A stretch of DNA of 41,359 nucleotides from Minisyncoccota bacterium (GTDB lineage: Bacteria > Patescibacteriota > Microgenomatia > PFEM01 > JAFGMK01), in assembly GCA_016927565.1 (NCBI GenBank), contig JAFGMK010000008.1, positions 65,115-106,473 of the forward strand. The letters run 5' to 3'. The notes beneath the pieces are model-generated. The model was given only the letters and a program-made list of their open reading frames with translations, had not been told where the DNA came from and did not search any database. Below, piece after piece: positions 1 to 9,341 of the stretch. A program made the position numbers and the translations under genes. Each line of letters begins with the position of its first letter. Position 1 is the first letter of the stretch.

Positions 1-180
1 CCGGAGCGGGGTTTTCCTTTCCAAGTTGTCGCTGAGGATAAGTGGGGTTACAAGTGGGTTAAATGGGTAACTAAAATTGAACTTTCAGATAATACCGATT
101 ATAAAGGTTATTGGGAATCAGCCGGGTACAGTCGGGACGGTGACTTTAGCGGTCCGAAATTTGAAAAGCAACTGAGATAA
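1..180 (+). CDS. C-terminal fragment of a molybdopterin-binding (sulfite oxidase/YedY-like) oxidoreductase domain protein; 5' end outside window
   Basis: Frame 1 is open from base 1 to TAA 178-180: PERGFPFQVVAEDKWGYKWVKWVTKIELSDNTDYKGYWESAGYSRDGDFSGPKFEKQLR*. GYKWVKWV..IE...GYWE..GYS resembles the C-terminal end of the oxidoreductase molybdopterin-binding domain. Not in the ORF track. Confidence 0.65.
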   Translation, partial: PERGFPFQVVAEDKWGYKWVKWVTKIELSDNTDYKGYWESAGYSRDGDFSGPKFEKQLR

Positions 181-191
181 TTGCACTTTTT

Positions 192-1442
192 TTAACTCAA
201 ATTGGATGGGGCAGTTTTTAAAAGCGGCTCTAGAGCCGGGAGGGTCTTGCCAGCCAAAAATTCCAGACTCGCTCCGCCAGCCAGACTGACAAAGGAAAAA
301 TCGGTTAAGGAAGCCGCCTTTCTGGCAATTTCAATTGTATCGCCGCCGGCAATTACTGTCCGCCCCCTTGATTTAGCCAAAGCTTTAACAACTGCTATTG
401 ATCCTTGAGCAAAACGCCCATTTTCAAAAAGCCCCATGGGGCCATTTAAAAAAGCAGTTTTGGTTTCAGCGATTTTTTTCTGGTAAAGTTTTTGAGTTTC
501 CGGTCCGATGTCCAAAGCCGCCCACTTATCAGGAACCAGTTTTTTTCCCAAACCCAACCTCACGGTTTTAGTCCTTTGGGGATTTTCTAAAGAATCGCCA
601 ATAACCAAGTCAACCGGTAAAATAATTTTACTGCCTGACTTTGCTAAAATTTTCCGGGCATAAGCGACCCAGTCTTTTTTTTGTCTCTTTGCCTTATCAA
701 CAAAAACATCTTCAATAAAAGAATGGCCCATCTTGCAACCCTCGGCTTTTAAAAAGACATTGGCTACCCCACCTCCGGTTAAAATAAAATCAGCTCGGGT
801 CAAAAAATTACTAATGGCATCGATTTTATCCGAAATTTTGGCGCCGCCGATAATAATTCCGAAAGGTTTTTTGGGACTGGAAATTAATCCGGAAAGGTTT
901 TTAACTTCTTTTTCCAGATAAAAACCGGCATAAGCCGGCAGATGTCTTAAGATGCCGGTAGTTGAGGCGTGGATTCGATGGGCTTGGGGAAAACCGTCAA
1001 AAACAATCAGGTCTTTGCCTTCGGTCATTTGCCGGGCCAGATGATCGTCATCAGTTGTTTCGCCCGGGTGAAACCGGGTATTTTCCAGCATTAGTATCTC
1101 AGCAGGTTTTAATTTTTTAATTTTTGCCAGAACTTCCGGGCCAATACAATCATCTGTTTTTTTAACCGGTTGCTTAAGTAGTCTTGCTAGTGACCGAGCG
1201 TGAGGATCCGTTCTTAATTTTTCTACCACCCGACCTTCCGGCCGTTTCACCCAAGTCATTACTACCACCTTGGCTCTTTTTTCTAGTAGATACCTAAGGG
1301 TGGGAAGAGTGGCTTTGATTCTTGATTCATCCTTGAGGACCAACCGGCCGTCTTTTTCCCTGACGCCAATATCATAAGGCGAGCGGTAGAGGATGGTTTT
1401 GTCGCTGACATCTGCTTCTCTTAGAGTTTTCAGCTTCATCAT
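192..1442 (-). CDS. pgk: Phosphoglycerate kinase
   Basis: 416 aa; ENTRFHPGE, GGAKISDKI, FLNGPMGLFE and GGGDT-like (AGGDTIE) motifs typical of PGK. Confidence 0.95.
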   Translation of the reverse strand: MMKLKTLREADVSDKTILYRSPYDIGVREKDGRLVLKDESRIKATLPTLRYLLEKRAKVVVMTWVKRPEGRVVEKLRTDPHARSLARLLKQPVKKTDDCIGPEVLAKIKKLKPAEILMLENTRFHPGETTDDDHLARQMTEGKDLIVFDGFPQAHRIHASTTGILRHLPAYAGFYLEKEVKNLSGLISSPKKPFGIIIGGAKISDKIDAISNFLTRADFILTGGGVANVFLKAEGCKMGHSFIEDVFVDKAKRQKKDWVAYARKILAKSGSKIILPVDLVIGDSLENPQRTKTVRLGLGKKLVPDKWAALDIGPETQKLYQKKIAETKTAFLNGPMGLFENGRFAQGSIAVVKALAKSRGRTVIAGGDTIEIARKAASLTDFSFVSLAGGASLEFLAGKTLPALEPLLKTAPSNLS

Positions 1443-1444
1443 TT

Positions 1445-2392
1445 TTATTTGGCTTTTAGAATACAGGTTTTAAGTTTTTCCAGACTTCCCTGATCGAGAA
1501 TTGAAATCGGCAGGATTGCTTTTCTTATGCTTTTCAAGGTTTTAATTTTCAGTTTGACTCTCTTTTTTGATATCAGGTCTGTTTTGGTAAGCAGGATAAT
1601 TTCCGGGATTTTTAAGAGCTTCGGGTTGTAATTCTCAAGTTCCTGCCTGATTTGACGGTAACTTTTTTCCGGGTTTTCAAGCTCACAGGAAAGACAATGA
1701 AATAAAAGGGAAACTCTTTCAATATGCTTTAGAAATTTGATTCCCAAACCTTTTCCCTTAGAAGCTCCTCTGATAAGTCCGGGGATATCAGCGATAATTT
1801 TACCCTGAAGCTCGCCAAGGTTGGGTTCCAGAGTAGTGAAAGGGTAGGCGCCGATTTTGGGGTTGGCGTTGGTTATTTCTTTAAGCAAGCTGCTTTTGCC
1901 GGCATTGGGAAAGCCGATAAGCCCGCAATCAGCGATGAGTTTAAGATTAATGAATAAGTCTCTGGTTTGACCGTCAGAGCCTTTTTCGGCAAACATCGGG
2001 GTGGTGTTGGTAGAAGATCGGAATTCCCAGTTGCCTTTTCCGCCCTCGCCTCCCCGGCATAAAAGAAAACGGTCATCTTTACTTATTATCTCAAAAAGCT
2101 CTTGAGAATTCTTATCCCTGATTACGGCGCCAATGGGAAGTTTGATTTCTAAATCTTCGGCAAATCGGCCGTGTTTTTTATTGGCCATGCCGGGTTGTCC
2201 GCTTTTAGCTTCGATTTTAGAGCTTTTCGAGAGGCGAGAAAGGGCATAAATATCTGAAGTGGCCCGGATATAAATACTGCCGCCGCGGCCACCATTGCCG
2301 CCGTCGGGACCTCTTCTCGTTTTGTAAAAAGAAGCCTTTCCATCGCCGCCGTCACCGGCTTTAAGAGTGATGTTTATCTGGGTAATCAGCAT
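1445..2392 (-). CDS. obg: Obg family GTPase
   Basis: Glycine-rich Obg N-domain (AGDGGDGKASFYKTRRGPDGGNGGRGGSIY), G1 GFPNAGKSSLL, G3 DIPGLIRGA. Confidence 0.93.
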   Translation of the reverse strand: MLITQINITLKAGDGGDGKASFYKTRRGPDGGNGGRGGSIYIRATSDIYALSRLSKSSKIEAKSGQPGMANKKHGRFAEDLEIKLPIGAVIRDKNSQELFEIISKDDRFLLCRGGEGGKGNWEFRSSTNTTPMFAEKGSDGQTRDLFINLKLIADCGLIGFPNAGKSSLLKEITNANPKIGAYPFTTLEPNLGELQGKIIADIPGLIRGASKGKGLGIKFLKHIERVSLLFHCLSCELENPEKSYRQIRQELENYNPKLLKIPEIILLTKTDLISKKRVKLKIKTLKSIRKAILPISILDQGSLEKLKTCILKAK

Positions 2393-2581
2393 AGGATGCT
2401 TTGATTATATCAGTTGGATTATGATCTGTCGTTAGTCATGCCGGGGGACAGATGCGACGGAATTTAATCGATTCTTAAACGACTTAATTATCGACGGGAC
2501 TATTCCGGCTGAAAAGAAATAGGTATAATTTAACCGTTAAAAGAAAGATCGGAAGACTGTTAAATGGCGCCCTGATTCATG

Positions 2582-2690
2582 GTCATTCTGACCCCGCCAA
2601 CGGCGGGGGAAAAATCCTCGCCCCATCATTCAGAGGCCGAAGAATTCCTTTGGGTTCAAGCCGGGGATCCTTCGTTTTACTCAGGATGAC
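2582..2690. repeat. MITE/REP-like imperfect inverted-repeat element
   Basis: GTCATTCTGA at 2582-2591 versus TCAGGATGAC at 2681-2690 (inverse with one mismatch); internal CCCCGCC-aac-GGCGGGG hairpin; GGATCCTTCG..TCAGGATGAC motif. Confidence 0.45.
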
Positions 2691-2800
2691 GGCGGGAAAA
2701 TTTTGGTTCAAGAGTTTCGGGTCGAAGGATTTGACGGGAATATTATTGCTATTTTGTCTGGCGGGTTGGATTATAATAGTATAAAAATGAAAGGAGAAAG

Positions 2801-3358
2801 ATGGAAAAAACCCGGGAAAACCTTTTAAAAGCTTTTATCGGCGAGTCGATGGCTCGGAATAAATATACTTTTTTTGCTTTAAAGGCTCGGTTGGAAGGCC
2901 TGGAGTGGATTGCCCGAGTTTTTGAAGAAACCGCCGATAATGAACGAGCTCACGCCGAAAGAGAATACCAGTTTTTAAAGGATAAAACCGTTGTCACTGG
3001 AGAGTTTGATCTTGGTCCAATTGGCTCCACTCTGGATAACTTAAAAGCTGCTGCTGCCGGGGAAAACTATGAGTGGGGAACGATGTACCCGGAGTTTAAA
3101 AAAATTGCCGAACAAGAAGGTCAGGAAACAATCGCCATTGTTTTTCAAGAAATTTCAGAAGTTGAAGAAAAACATGAAGAAAGATATCTTAAATTAGCTG
3201 GACTTCTTAAAAGGGGTGAGCTTTATAAAGCCGAAGAAAAAATTGCTTGGAAGTGTTTAAATTGTGGTTATGTCCACAACGGCAAAAGCGCTCCGGCCGT
3301 TTGCCCGGCTTGCGGCAAGCCTCAGGGTTATTACCAGCGAGTCGGCTATCATCAATAA
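2801..3358 (+). CDS. Rubrerythrin with C-terminal rubredoxin-like domain
   Basis: Ferritin-like EXXH repeats ([39 protein letters not shown]) and [23 protein letters not shown]. Confidence 0.93.
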   Translation: MEKTRENLLKAFIGESMARNKYTFFALKARLEGLEWIARVFEETADNERAHAEREYQFLKDKTVVTGEFDLGPIGSTLDNLKAAAAGENYEWGTMYPEFKKIAEQEGQETIAIVFQEISEVEEKHEERYLKLAGLLKRGELYKAEEKIAWKCLNCGYVHNGKSAPAVCPACGKPQGYYQRVGYHQ

Positions 3359-3390
3359 TAATTAGTTCCGATTTAAGATAAAATAGGCCT

Positions 3391-5157
3391 ATGTCAGAAG
3401 GTCCGGTCGAACAACCGCCTCTTCTAGAACAAGTGAGAAGTGAAAATGGCGCCCTAGCCATAGTTCAAGTTTTAGAAGAAACTCTTAATTTTTCTGGAAC
3501 TGGTTTTGCCATCCCGGGTGGGGGGGGGATATCCGCCACAACCAATTTTGCTTATGCTCGCAGCAGAGTCGCTGATTTTGCGATTCGAACTGCTATTAGG
3601 GTTGACGAAGTGGATACTCTCGAAACACCATCCACTCCGGAAGCTCTGTCTCAAGCAATAATAAGGGGTATCGATAATGACAGGGGAAACAATTGGTCAT
3701 TTGATGTCTTAAGAGACGAACTTGTCCTTTTTGATTGCAAAGACGGTACTGGGATTCTCAGCTACGGTCAGAGGTCAGGTCTGGCTCGTCAAGATCAATG
3801 GAACTTGATTAAGAGCCTTTTCGGAATTGATCAAACCTTATTATTAACTGTCAAGCCGCCCCACCCCAATGCCGGTCAAACCTATTTAAAGCCAGGTAGG
3901 GGCAAAATCCAAAAGATTAATGAAGTCTTAGTCGGATTAGTTGAACAAGCAGCTGCTCAATACAGCACTGAACCAGTCGAGGTAACCGAGTTTCATCCGC
4001 AGACCGGGGCTAGTCAAGGAAGATTTTCCGGCCGAGATATCCGGTTAAGAGCGCCGAGTCGGATCCCTGGGATAAGAGCCGAATTGGTGTTGAACAACGC
4101 CAGTACCCGTAATTGCCTGGGAATGCCCCAGATTACCAGGGGAAAGCTTATTCTTGATCCTTTATTTCTTGCTTCCATGAGAGACTTTTCTCCAGAAGAC
4201 TATGAAAGGTACAAAAAAAGAGTTTTAGAAAATTTTCCAACTGCACCTCTGGGCGGTTGCACAGAATTAAAACCGGTGTCAGCTGAGGAAGGTTATTCTG
4301 CTGGAGATGTGATCGAGCTGGCTCATAACGAGGGTTGGTATCGGGTATTACGAGTTCGCTTGGGAGGAAAAGCCATTGTTTATCAAGCCCGAAAATTAAA
4401 CTGCCAAAAGGGCGAGATTGGTACTCCGACTTGTCTAAAACAAATAACTTTTGGAAGCAGTGATCAGGCTGAACAAGATCAAGCTGCAGCTGAAATTCAC
4501 ACCCTAATAAAACTAAGAGGCCAGGAACATCCAAATATCGTTTCTATTTCCGGAGCCCCCACTAGTATAAAAGGGGAACGTTTTGTCGAACAGGAATGGT
4601 GTGAGGGGCCAACTCTTCAACAAAGAATGGAGGCGGGCGATCTGTCCCGTGGAGAAATAATGGCTGCTATCCAGGGGACAGTTTTGGCTCTTGATCATGC
4701 CCATTCTCAAATCGGCGTCGTTCATCGAGATGTCAAGCCAGCCAACATCATTCTTACCTCCAAAGGAGTTAAAGTTGTTGATTGGGGAATAAGCCGTTCT
4801 CGTGGAGTGGGTCAGGCCGCTGAGGGTACTCCGCCGTTTAGCCCTCCGGAAGCACGGCAGGCTACTAAGGTTACGGGCCTCCCGGACATCGATCCGGCCA
4901 AGCCTTATATTAGTCCCTTGACTGACTCCTATGGTTTGGGAATGATAATCTATCAACTCTTAAGCAGTGATTTAACCAGTCCTTATCGGGATCTTAGTCG
5001 TTTACCGACCAACTTAGAACCTCAATGGCATCAGTTAATTGAGGGGATGACTCGGGAGAGATTAACTTTTGACGGTCAAGAAAAAAATCGTTGGTCAATC
5101 AGAGATGCGCGTAATTTTTTAAAAAGAGAGTTTCCGGCCGATTTCCCCGATTTATAA
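3391..5157 (+). CDS. Serine/threonine protein kinase-like protein with ~300 aa uncharacterised N-terminal region
   Basis: C-terminal kinase motifs: TCLKQITF (beta3 Lys), HRDVKPANIIL, DWG in place of DFG, TPPFSPPEA (APE region), DSYGLGMIIYQLL. Confidence 0.85.
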   Translation: MSEGPVEQPPLLEQVRSENGALAIVQVLEETLNFSGTGFAIPGGGGISATTNFAYARSRVADFAIRTAIRVDEVDTLETPSTPEALSQAIIRGIDNDRGNNWSFDVLRDELVLFDCKDGTGILSYGQRSGLARQDQWNLIKSLFGIDQTLLLTVKPPHPNAGQTYLKPGRGKIQKINEVLVGLVEQAAAQYSTEPVEVTEFHPQTGASQGRFSGRDIRLRAPSRIPGIRAELVLNNASTRNCLGMPQITRGKLILDPLFLASMRDFSPEDYERYKKRVLENFPTAPLGGCTELKPVSAEEGYSAGDVIELAHNEGWYRVLRVRLGGKAIVYQARKLNCQKGEIGTPTCLKQITFGSSDQAEQDQAAAEIHTLIKLRGQEHPNIVSISGAPTSIKGERFVEQEWCEGPTLQQRMEAGDLSRGEIMAAIQGTVLALDHAHSQIGVVHRDVKPANIILTSKGVKVVDWGISRSRGVGQAAEGTPPFSPPEARQATKVTGLPDIDPAKPYISPLTDSYGLGMIIYQLLSSDLTSPYRDLSRLPTNLEPQWHQLIEGMTRERLTFDGQEKNRWSIRDARNFLKREFPADFPDL

Positions 5158-5292
5158 AAATTAAAACCAGGAACTAACCAAATGAAACCCGAGATCATTA
5201 AAGTCAACTTAGAAAATATTTTCCAAATATCCGCCGATTTGTTTTTTTAAGCTCTCAAAACATCGGCTCCTTGACTAAGGAAAAGAAGATTT

Positions 5293-6411
5293 TTGCATAT
5301 TTTTAAAAAAGAAGAACAAATGAATGGCGCCATTATCGGTTGCGGCAATATAGCATTTTTCCATGCCCGGGCTTATCCGCAGGTAGAGAAAGTCCGACTG
5401 GTTGCCGTGTGCGATAAAAATCTTCACCGGGCCAGAAAAATCGCCTCCTTGGCGAAAAACTGTCAAATTTTTACTGATTATAAAAAGATGCTGAAAGAAG
5501 TAAATAATCTGGATTTTGTTGAAGTTTTGACTCCCCACTCGACTCATCTGGAGATAGTTAAAGAAATCGTCAAAAAAGGCTTGTCCGTCAACTTGCAAAA
5601 AGTCCAGACAGTTACTGCCAAAGACTATAAGGAAATGCTAAGGATTTGTGAGAAAAAAAAAGCCAGACTGAGAGTTTTTGAGAACTTTAGATATTATCAG
5701 CCTTACCGATTTGCCAAAAAACTGATTGATAAAAGCAGGATTGGTCAGGCTGAGAGGGTGCAAATAAATAAAATCGGCGGTTCTAAATGGTCACAAAACT
5801 ATCAATATCATTGGCTCCGGGCGCGGAAATGGCGGATTACTCAAAAAGAAAACTACTCCCATCCAGTCTTGTTTGATGATGGCTATCATAAACATAGCTT
5901 GGTCGAGTTTTTTCTGGGCCAAAAAATAACTAGAGTGAGGTCGTGGTGCGGTTATAAAAACATCCTTCCCGGCTTAAAAATTGACAGTCCGGCCGCAGTT
6001 GAATATTTTACCGACAGAGATGCTTATGGACTTTTTAACACTATTAATACCAAGATGAGGATTCCTCATCACTTTTATCCCTGTGATGAGGAAATAGAAA
6101 TTGTCGGCACTGGGGGAGTTATTAAAATTTACGGCGGTCATGGCCTGCTATTTTCCGAAAAGAACAGAAGTTCAATCAGGCAAGGAGTGTATTTGATTGA
6201 TCAAAAAGGCAAGTGGCAGTTTTTCAATTCTTTTGATTTGGATATTCGACAGTCATTTGTGGCCGGCCTGGCCGAGTTTGTAAAGTTTATCAAAGGTGAT
6301 ATTTCCGAAAAAGACCTGATTTTTAACCAGGAAGATGCTTTCCAAACTCTAAGAATTGGTTTGGCAATTATTAATAGCCTTAAAAAAAATGGCCGGATAG
6401 TTAAAGTCTAG
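5293..6411 (+). CDS. Gfo/Idh/MocA family oxidoreductase (start may be 5320)
   Basis: N-terminal Rossmann GAIIGCGNIAFFHARAYPQ...VAVCDKN; VEVLTPHSTHLEIVKEIVKKGLSVNLQKV. Confidence 0.88.
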   Translation: MHIFKKEEQMNGAIIGCGNIAFFHARAYPQVEKVRLVAVCDKNLHRARKIASLAKNCQIFTDYKKMLKEVNNLDFVEVLTPHSTHLEIVKEIVKKGLSVNLQKVQTVTAKDYKEMLRICEKKKARLRVFENFRYYQPYRFAKKLIDKSRIGQAERVQINKIGGSKWSQNYQYHWLRARKWRITQKENYSHPVLFDDGYHKHSLVEFFLGQKITRVRSWCGYKNILPGLKIDSPAAVEYFTDRDAYGLFNTINTKMRIPHHFYPCDEEIEIVGTGGVIKIYGGHGLLFSEKNRSSIRQGVYLIDQKGKWQFFNSFDLDIRQSFVAGLAEFVKFIKGDISEKDLIFNQEDAFQTLRIGLAIINSLKKNGRIVKV

Positions 6412-6422
6412 CGGTTTTAGAC

Positions 6423-7700
6423 TTGATTTTGCTCGGTAAAATGCAAAAAAGAAAGATTTTTCAGGTCAGCGAGTTTAATGAATTTATCAGCGTTTACCTT
6501 GAGCAGGTGGGTGAAGTTGTTGTTGAGGGAGAGTTAAGTCAAATCAGAGTTAACCAGGGTAAATGGGTTTTTGCTACCGTCAAAGATAAAGAAGCCAGTG
6601 TTGATGTTTTCGGACTTGTTTTCAAAATCGGCGGTTATGACTTGCTTGAACCGGGAATGTTGGTTCATGTCACCGGCCGTCCCCGGCTCTATGCAAAAAC
6701 CGGCCGATTCAGCCTTTTTGCCAAAAAAATCACCCCTGCGGGTGAGGGTGCCTTAGGAATAATTTTCGAAAAGCTTAAAGAGAAACTGGGAAAAGACGGC
6801 CTTTTTAATCCGGAAAGGAAAAGGCAGATTCCCGAATTTCCTCAAAGAATCGGTCTAATCACGGCTCCTGACTCTCGTGCCTACGGAGATTTTATTAAAG
6901 TTTTAAAACATCGGATGGGAGGGCTGAAGATATTTTTTTATCCGGTTAATGTTCAGGGAGAAAATTCGGTTGAATCTATTGTCAGGGCTTTCAGTTATTT
7001 TAATAAAAAAAAGCCGGGTTTGGAAGCGATTGCTTTGATTCGGGGAGGTGGTTCTTTAGAAGATTTGAAATCCTTTAATGACGAGAAGATGGCGAGGGCG
7101 ATTTTCTCAAGCAGAGCTCCGGTAGTTTGCGGGGTCGGTCATGAAGATGATCTATCCATTGCTGATCTGGTGGCTGACTTGCGGGCCTCGACTCCCTCAA
7201 ATGCCGCCGAATTAATGGTCAGAGACAGAGCTGAAGTTTTGGGCCAAGTAAATTATCAGGTCAAGACAATGGACACTCAGCTGGAAAATATTATTAAAAA
7301 GGATAATTTAAGATTGGCGGGGAGTATTCAGTTATTAGGAAACCAAATCGCCAGGCAGGCCGAAACTGCTCATCGCGTTATTGTCCGTTTTTTTTATCAA
7401 TTCTTCTTTTTGAAAAAAAGCTTGGAAAATTTTAAGCGCGCTCTGGCCAGCGACCAGGAGAAACTTTATCAAGTAGTTGATTTTTGGCTTGAAAACAAAA
7501 AAAACAAGCTGGAAAATCTGACTCGTCTACTGAAATCGTTTAATGTTTTAAAAACTTTACGGAGAGGTTTCAGTGTTACTTTTGATCATCGGGGAAAGGT
7601 TTTAAAAAACAGCTTGATGGTTAGGAAAGGGGGCAAAATAAAAACGATTTTATTTAGTGGTAGAATAACCTCAGAGATATTAGATGTTGCCAGGAAGTAA
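6423..7700 (+). CDS. xseA: Exodeoxyribonuclease VII large subunit
   Basis: OB-fold N-terminus; GLITAPDSRAYGDF, IALIRGGGSLEDLKSFNDE, VVCGVGHEDDLSIADLVADLRASTPSNAAEL. Confidence 0.95.
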   Translation: MILLGKMQKRKIFQVSEFNEFISVYLEQVGEVVVEGELSQIRVNQGKWVFATVKDKEASVDVFGLVFKIGGYDLLEPGMLVHVTGRPRLYAKTGRFSLFAKKITPAGEGALGIIFEKLKEKLGKDGLFNPERKRQIPEFPQRIGLITAPDSRAYGDFIKVLKHRMGGLKIFFYPVNVQGENSVESIVRAFSYFNKKKPGLEAIALIRGGGSLEDLKSFNDEKMARAIFSSRAPVVCGVGHEDDLSIADLVADLRASTPSNAAELMVRDRAEVLGQVNYQVKTMDTQLENIIKKDNLRLAGSIQLLGNQIARQAETAHRVIVRFFYQFFFLKKSLENFKRALASDQEKLYQVVDFWLENKKNKLENLTRLLKSFNVLKTLRRGFSVTFDHRGKVLKNSLMVRKGGKIKTILFSGRITSEILDVARK

Positions 7701-7702
7701 AA

Positions 7703-7963
7703 ATGACCAAATCTTCATTTGCGACTGATTTTAAAGAACTTGAAAAACTGGTTGAGGAATTTGAAAAAGGAGAAATTGATATTGAGCAGGGGATGATCAA
7801 ATTTAAAAAAGGCCTTGGATTGGCGCGAAGTCTGAAAAAAAGACTAAGCCAAGTTGAAAACGAAATTGTAAAAATTAAAGAGGAATTTGAGGATTTAGAC
7901 CCTGATTCTGAAGACAAGAAAGAGATTGCGGTTTTAAAAAAAACTAAAAGCGCTCAGAAATGA
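7703..7963 (+). CDS. xseB: Exodeoxyribonuclease VII small subunit
   Basis: 86 aa directly after xseA; FKELEKLVEEFEKGEIDIEQGMIKFKKGLGLA matches XseB. Confidence 0.9.
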   Translation: MTKSSFATDFKELEKLVEEFEKGEIDIEQGMIKFKKGLGLARSLKKRLSQVENEIVKIKEEFEDLDPDSEDKKEIAVLKKTKSAQK

Positions 7964-7996
7964 TTTCAGGCGAATTTCGGCTGGGGAGGGCGGCTA

Positions 7997-8638
7997 ATGG
8001 CGGTTGAACTGACCGATATTGCCAAAAAGGCGGGCGAAAGATACAGTTCTTATGCCGAAGAATATGTCCGGATATACTGGGATGATCATTCTGATCAGGT
8101 TTACCTGGATAAGTTTTTAAGAAGAATCAGAAAACCGGGCTTAATTTTGGATATCGGTTGCGGCCCGGGCAGAGAACTCCGGAAATTAATTTGTGCCGGT
8201 TATTGGGCGGTGGGGATTGACGCCTCAGAAAAGATGCTTCAAATAGCAATCAAAAATAATCCGGCGGCCAAAGTTTATCAAATGGATGCTTCCCGGCTTA
8301 ATTTTCCCAATAACTATTTTGACGGGGCGATCTCTCTTTATGTTTTAGATCATCTGCCGACTCCCCGGCTTTTAAAATCCTTCAGTGAAATTTTCCGGGT
8401 TTTAAAAAATAGCGCTCCTTTTTTATTGATTTCCTGCGACGGTGATTTTGAGGGAGAAAGAAGAGATTTTTTGGCGCCGAGTAAAACAATTTTCCGGAAC
8501 TTTAAGCCGGTCGATTGGCTGGTAAAAGCTTTGAAGAAAACCGGCTTTTCAATCTATTTTTCCGAAGTAAGAAAGCTTCCCGATATTGGCCTTGAAGATC
8601 CCGCCGAAAAACGGTCAATCATTATTGCGACAAAATAA
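7997..8638 (+). CDS. Class I SAM-dependent methyltransferase
   Basis: ILDIGCGPGRELRKL, VGIDASEKMLQIA, YFDGAISLYVLDHL. Confidence 0.88.
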   Translation: MAVELTDIAKKAGERYSSYAEEYVRIYWDDHSDQVYLDKFLRRIRKPGLILDIGCGPGRELRKLICAGYWAVGIDASEKMLQIAIKNNPAAKVYQMDASRLNFPNNYFDGAISLYVLDHLPTPRLLKSFSEIFRVLKNSAPFLLISCDGDFEGERRDFLAPSKTIFRNFKPVDWLVKALKKTGFSIYFSEVRKLPDIGLEDPAEKRSIIIATK

Positions 8639-8657
8639 ATTTTTGAACGGGATATCT

Positions 8658-9260
8658 TTAATTGCGGCTGAGATAATTAAGATATTTTTTATCCGCTTCG
8701 ATCGCTTTCCTCAGGGCCGACCGGATGATCTTGGTCCGGCTTTTGTTCAGGTTGAATTGAGCCCAGTCCAGATAAGCCCTCTCGGTCCGGTTTAGAACGA
8801 GGTGGAAGCGGTTGGTTTCAGTGGCATTTTCGTATTTTTTCAAGAAAGCTTTTAAAGTTGACTTTAAGTTTTGTCCGGTATATTCCGAAATCTGCAAAAT
8901 ATCCGACTCAATTCCGTGGATAAACATCTGCTTGAAATGGCGGTGTTTTTGACCCTGCCAAAGGACCAGGGTTGGTTTCCGGAATTGCAAAGCTCGGGTA
9001 ATCTGATGGCCGGTGCTAAAATTGGAAACAGTATCTTCAACTATTACCACATCGGCTTCGTAGATTGCTTTAATACATTCCTGATAGATCTCTTTGATAT
9101 CGCGGATATTGGTTTTGCCGTTAAGGATTTTTTTTTCAGTGTGCGGCAACCAGTCACGGGTAAGTAAGTGCTTTTGACTGACTAAAAAGTCACGGATAGA
9201 AAAATAGCTGTGCCGATATTTTTTAAATTCAGCTGTCGAACAAGTGAAATAAATCTTCAT
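8658..9260 (-). CDS. Nucleoside 2-deoxyribosyltransferase-like protein with C-terminal RHH-like segment
   Basis: MKIYFTCST..., ADVVIVEDTVSNFSTGHQITRALQFRKPTLVLW resembles the NDT fold; C-terminus RFHLVLNRTERAYLDWAQFNLNKSRTKIIRSALRKAIEAD resembles ribbon-helix-helix. Confidence 0.65.
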   Translation of the reverse strand: MKIYFTCSTAEFKKYRHSYFSIRDFLVSQKHLLTRDWLPHTEKKILNGKTNIRDIKEIYQECIKAIYEADVVIVEDTVSNFSTGHQITRALQFRKPTLVLWQGQKHRHFKQMFIHGIESDILQISEYTGQNLKSTLKAFLKKYENATETNRFHLVLNRTERAYLDWAQFNLNKSRTKIIRSALRKAIEADKKYLNYLSRN

Positions 9261-9266
9261 TATTTA

Positions 9267-9295
9267 ATTATAAGCAATGTGCTTTTTATGTGCAA
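9267..9295 (-). promoter_or_regulatory. Sigma70-like promoter for the 9260 (-) gene with overlapping ATGTGC repeats
   Basis: Minus strand TTGCAC (9295-9290), 17 nt spacer, TATAAT (9272-9267); ATGTGC at 9277, 9288 and 9297 on the plus strand. Confidence 0.65.
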
Positions 9296-9341
9296 GATGT
9301 GCATTTACAAAGACAAGGCCAATTTTGTAAACTGAGACCCA

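Noticed and set aside
4148-4956. Minus-strand ORFs (128 and 147 aa) antisense to the kinase gene
   Set aside because: They overlap a convincing kinase reading frame and show no recognisable domain; likely shadow ORFs.
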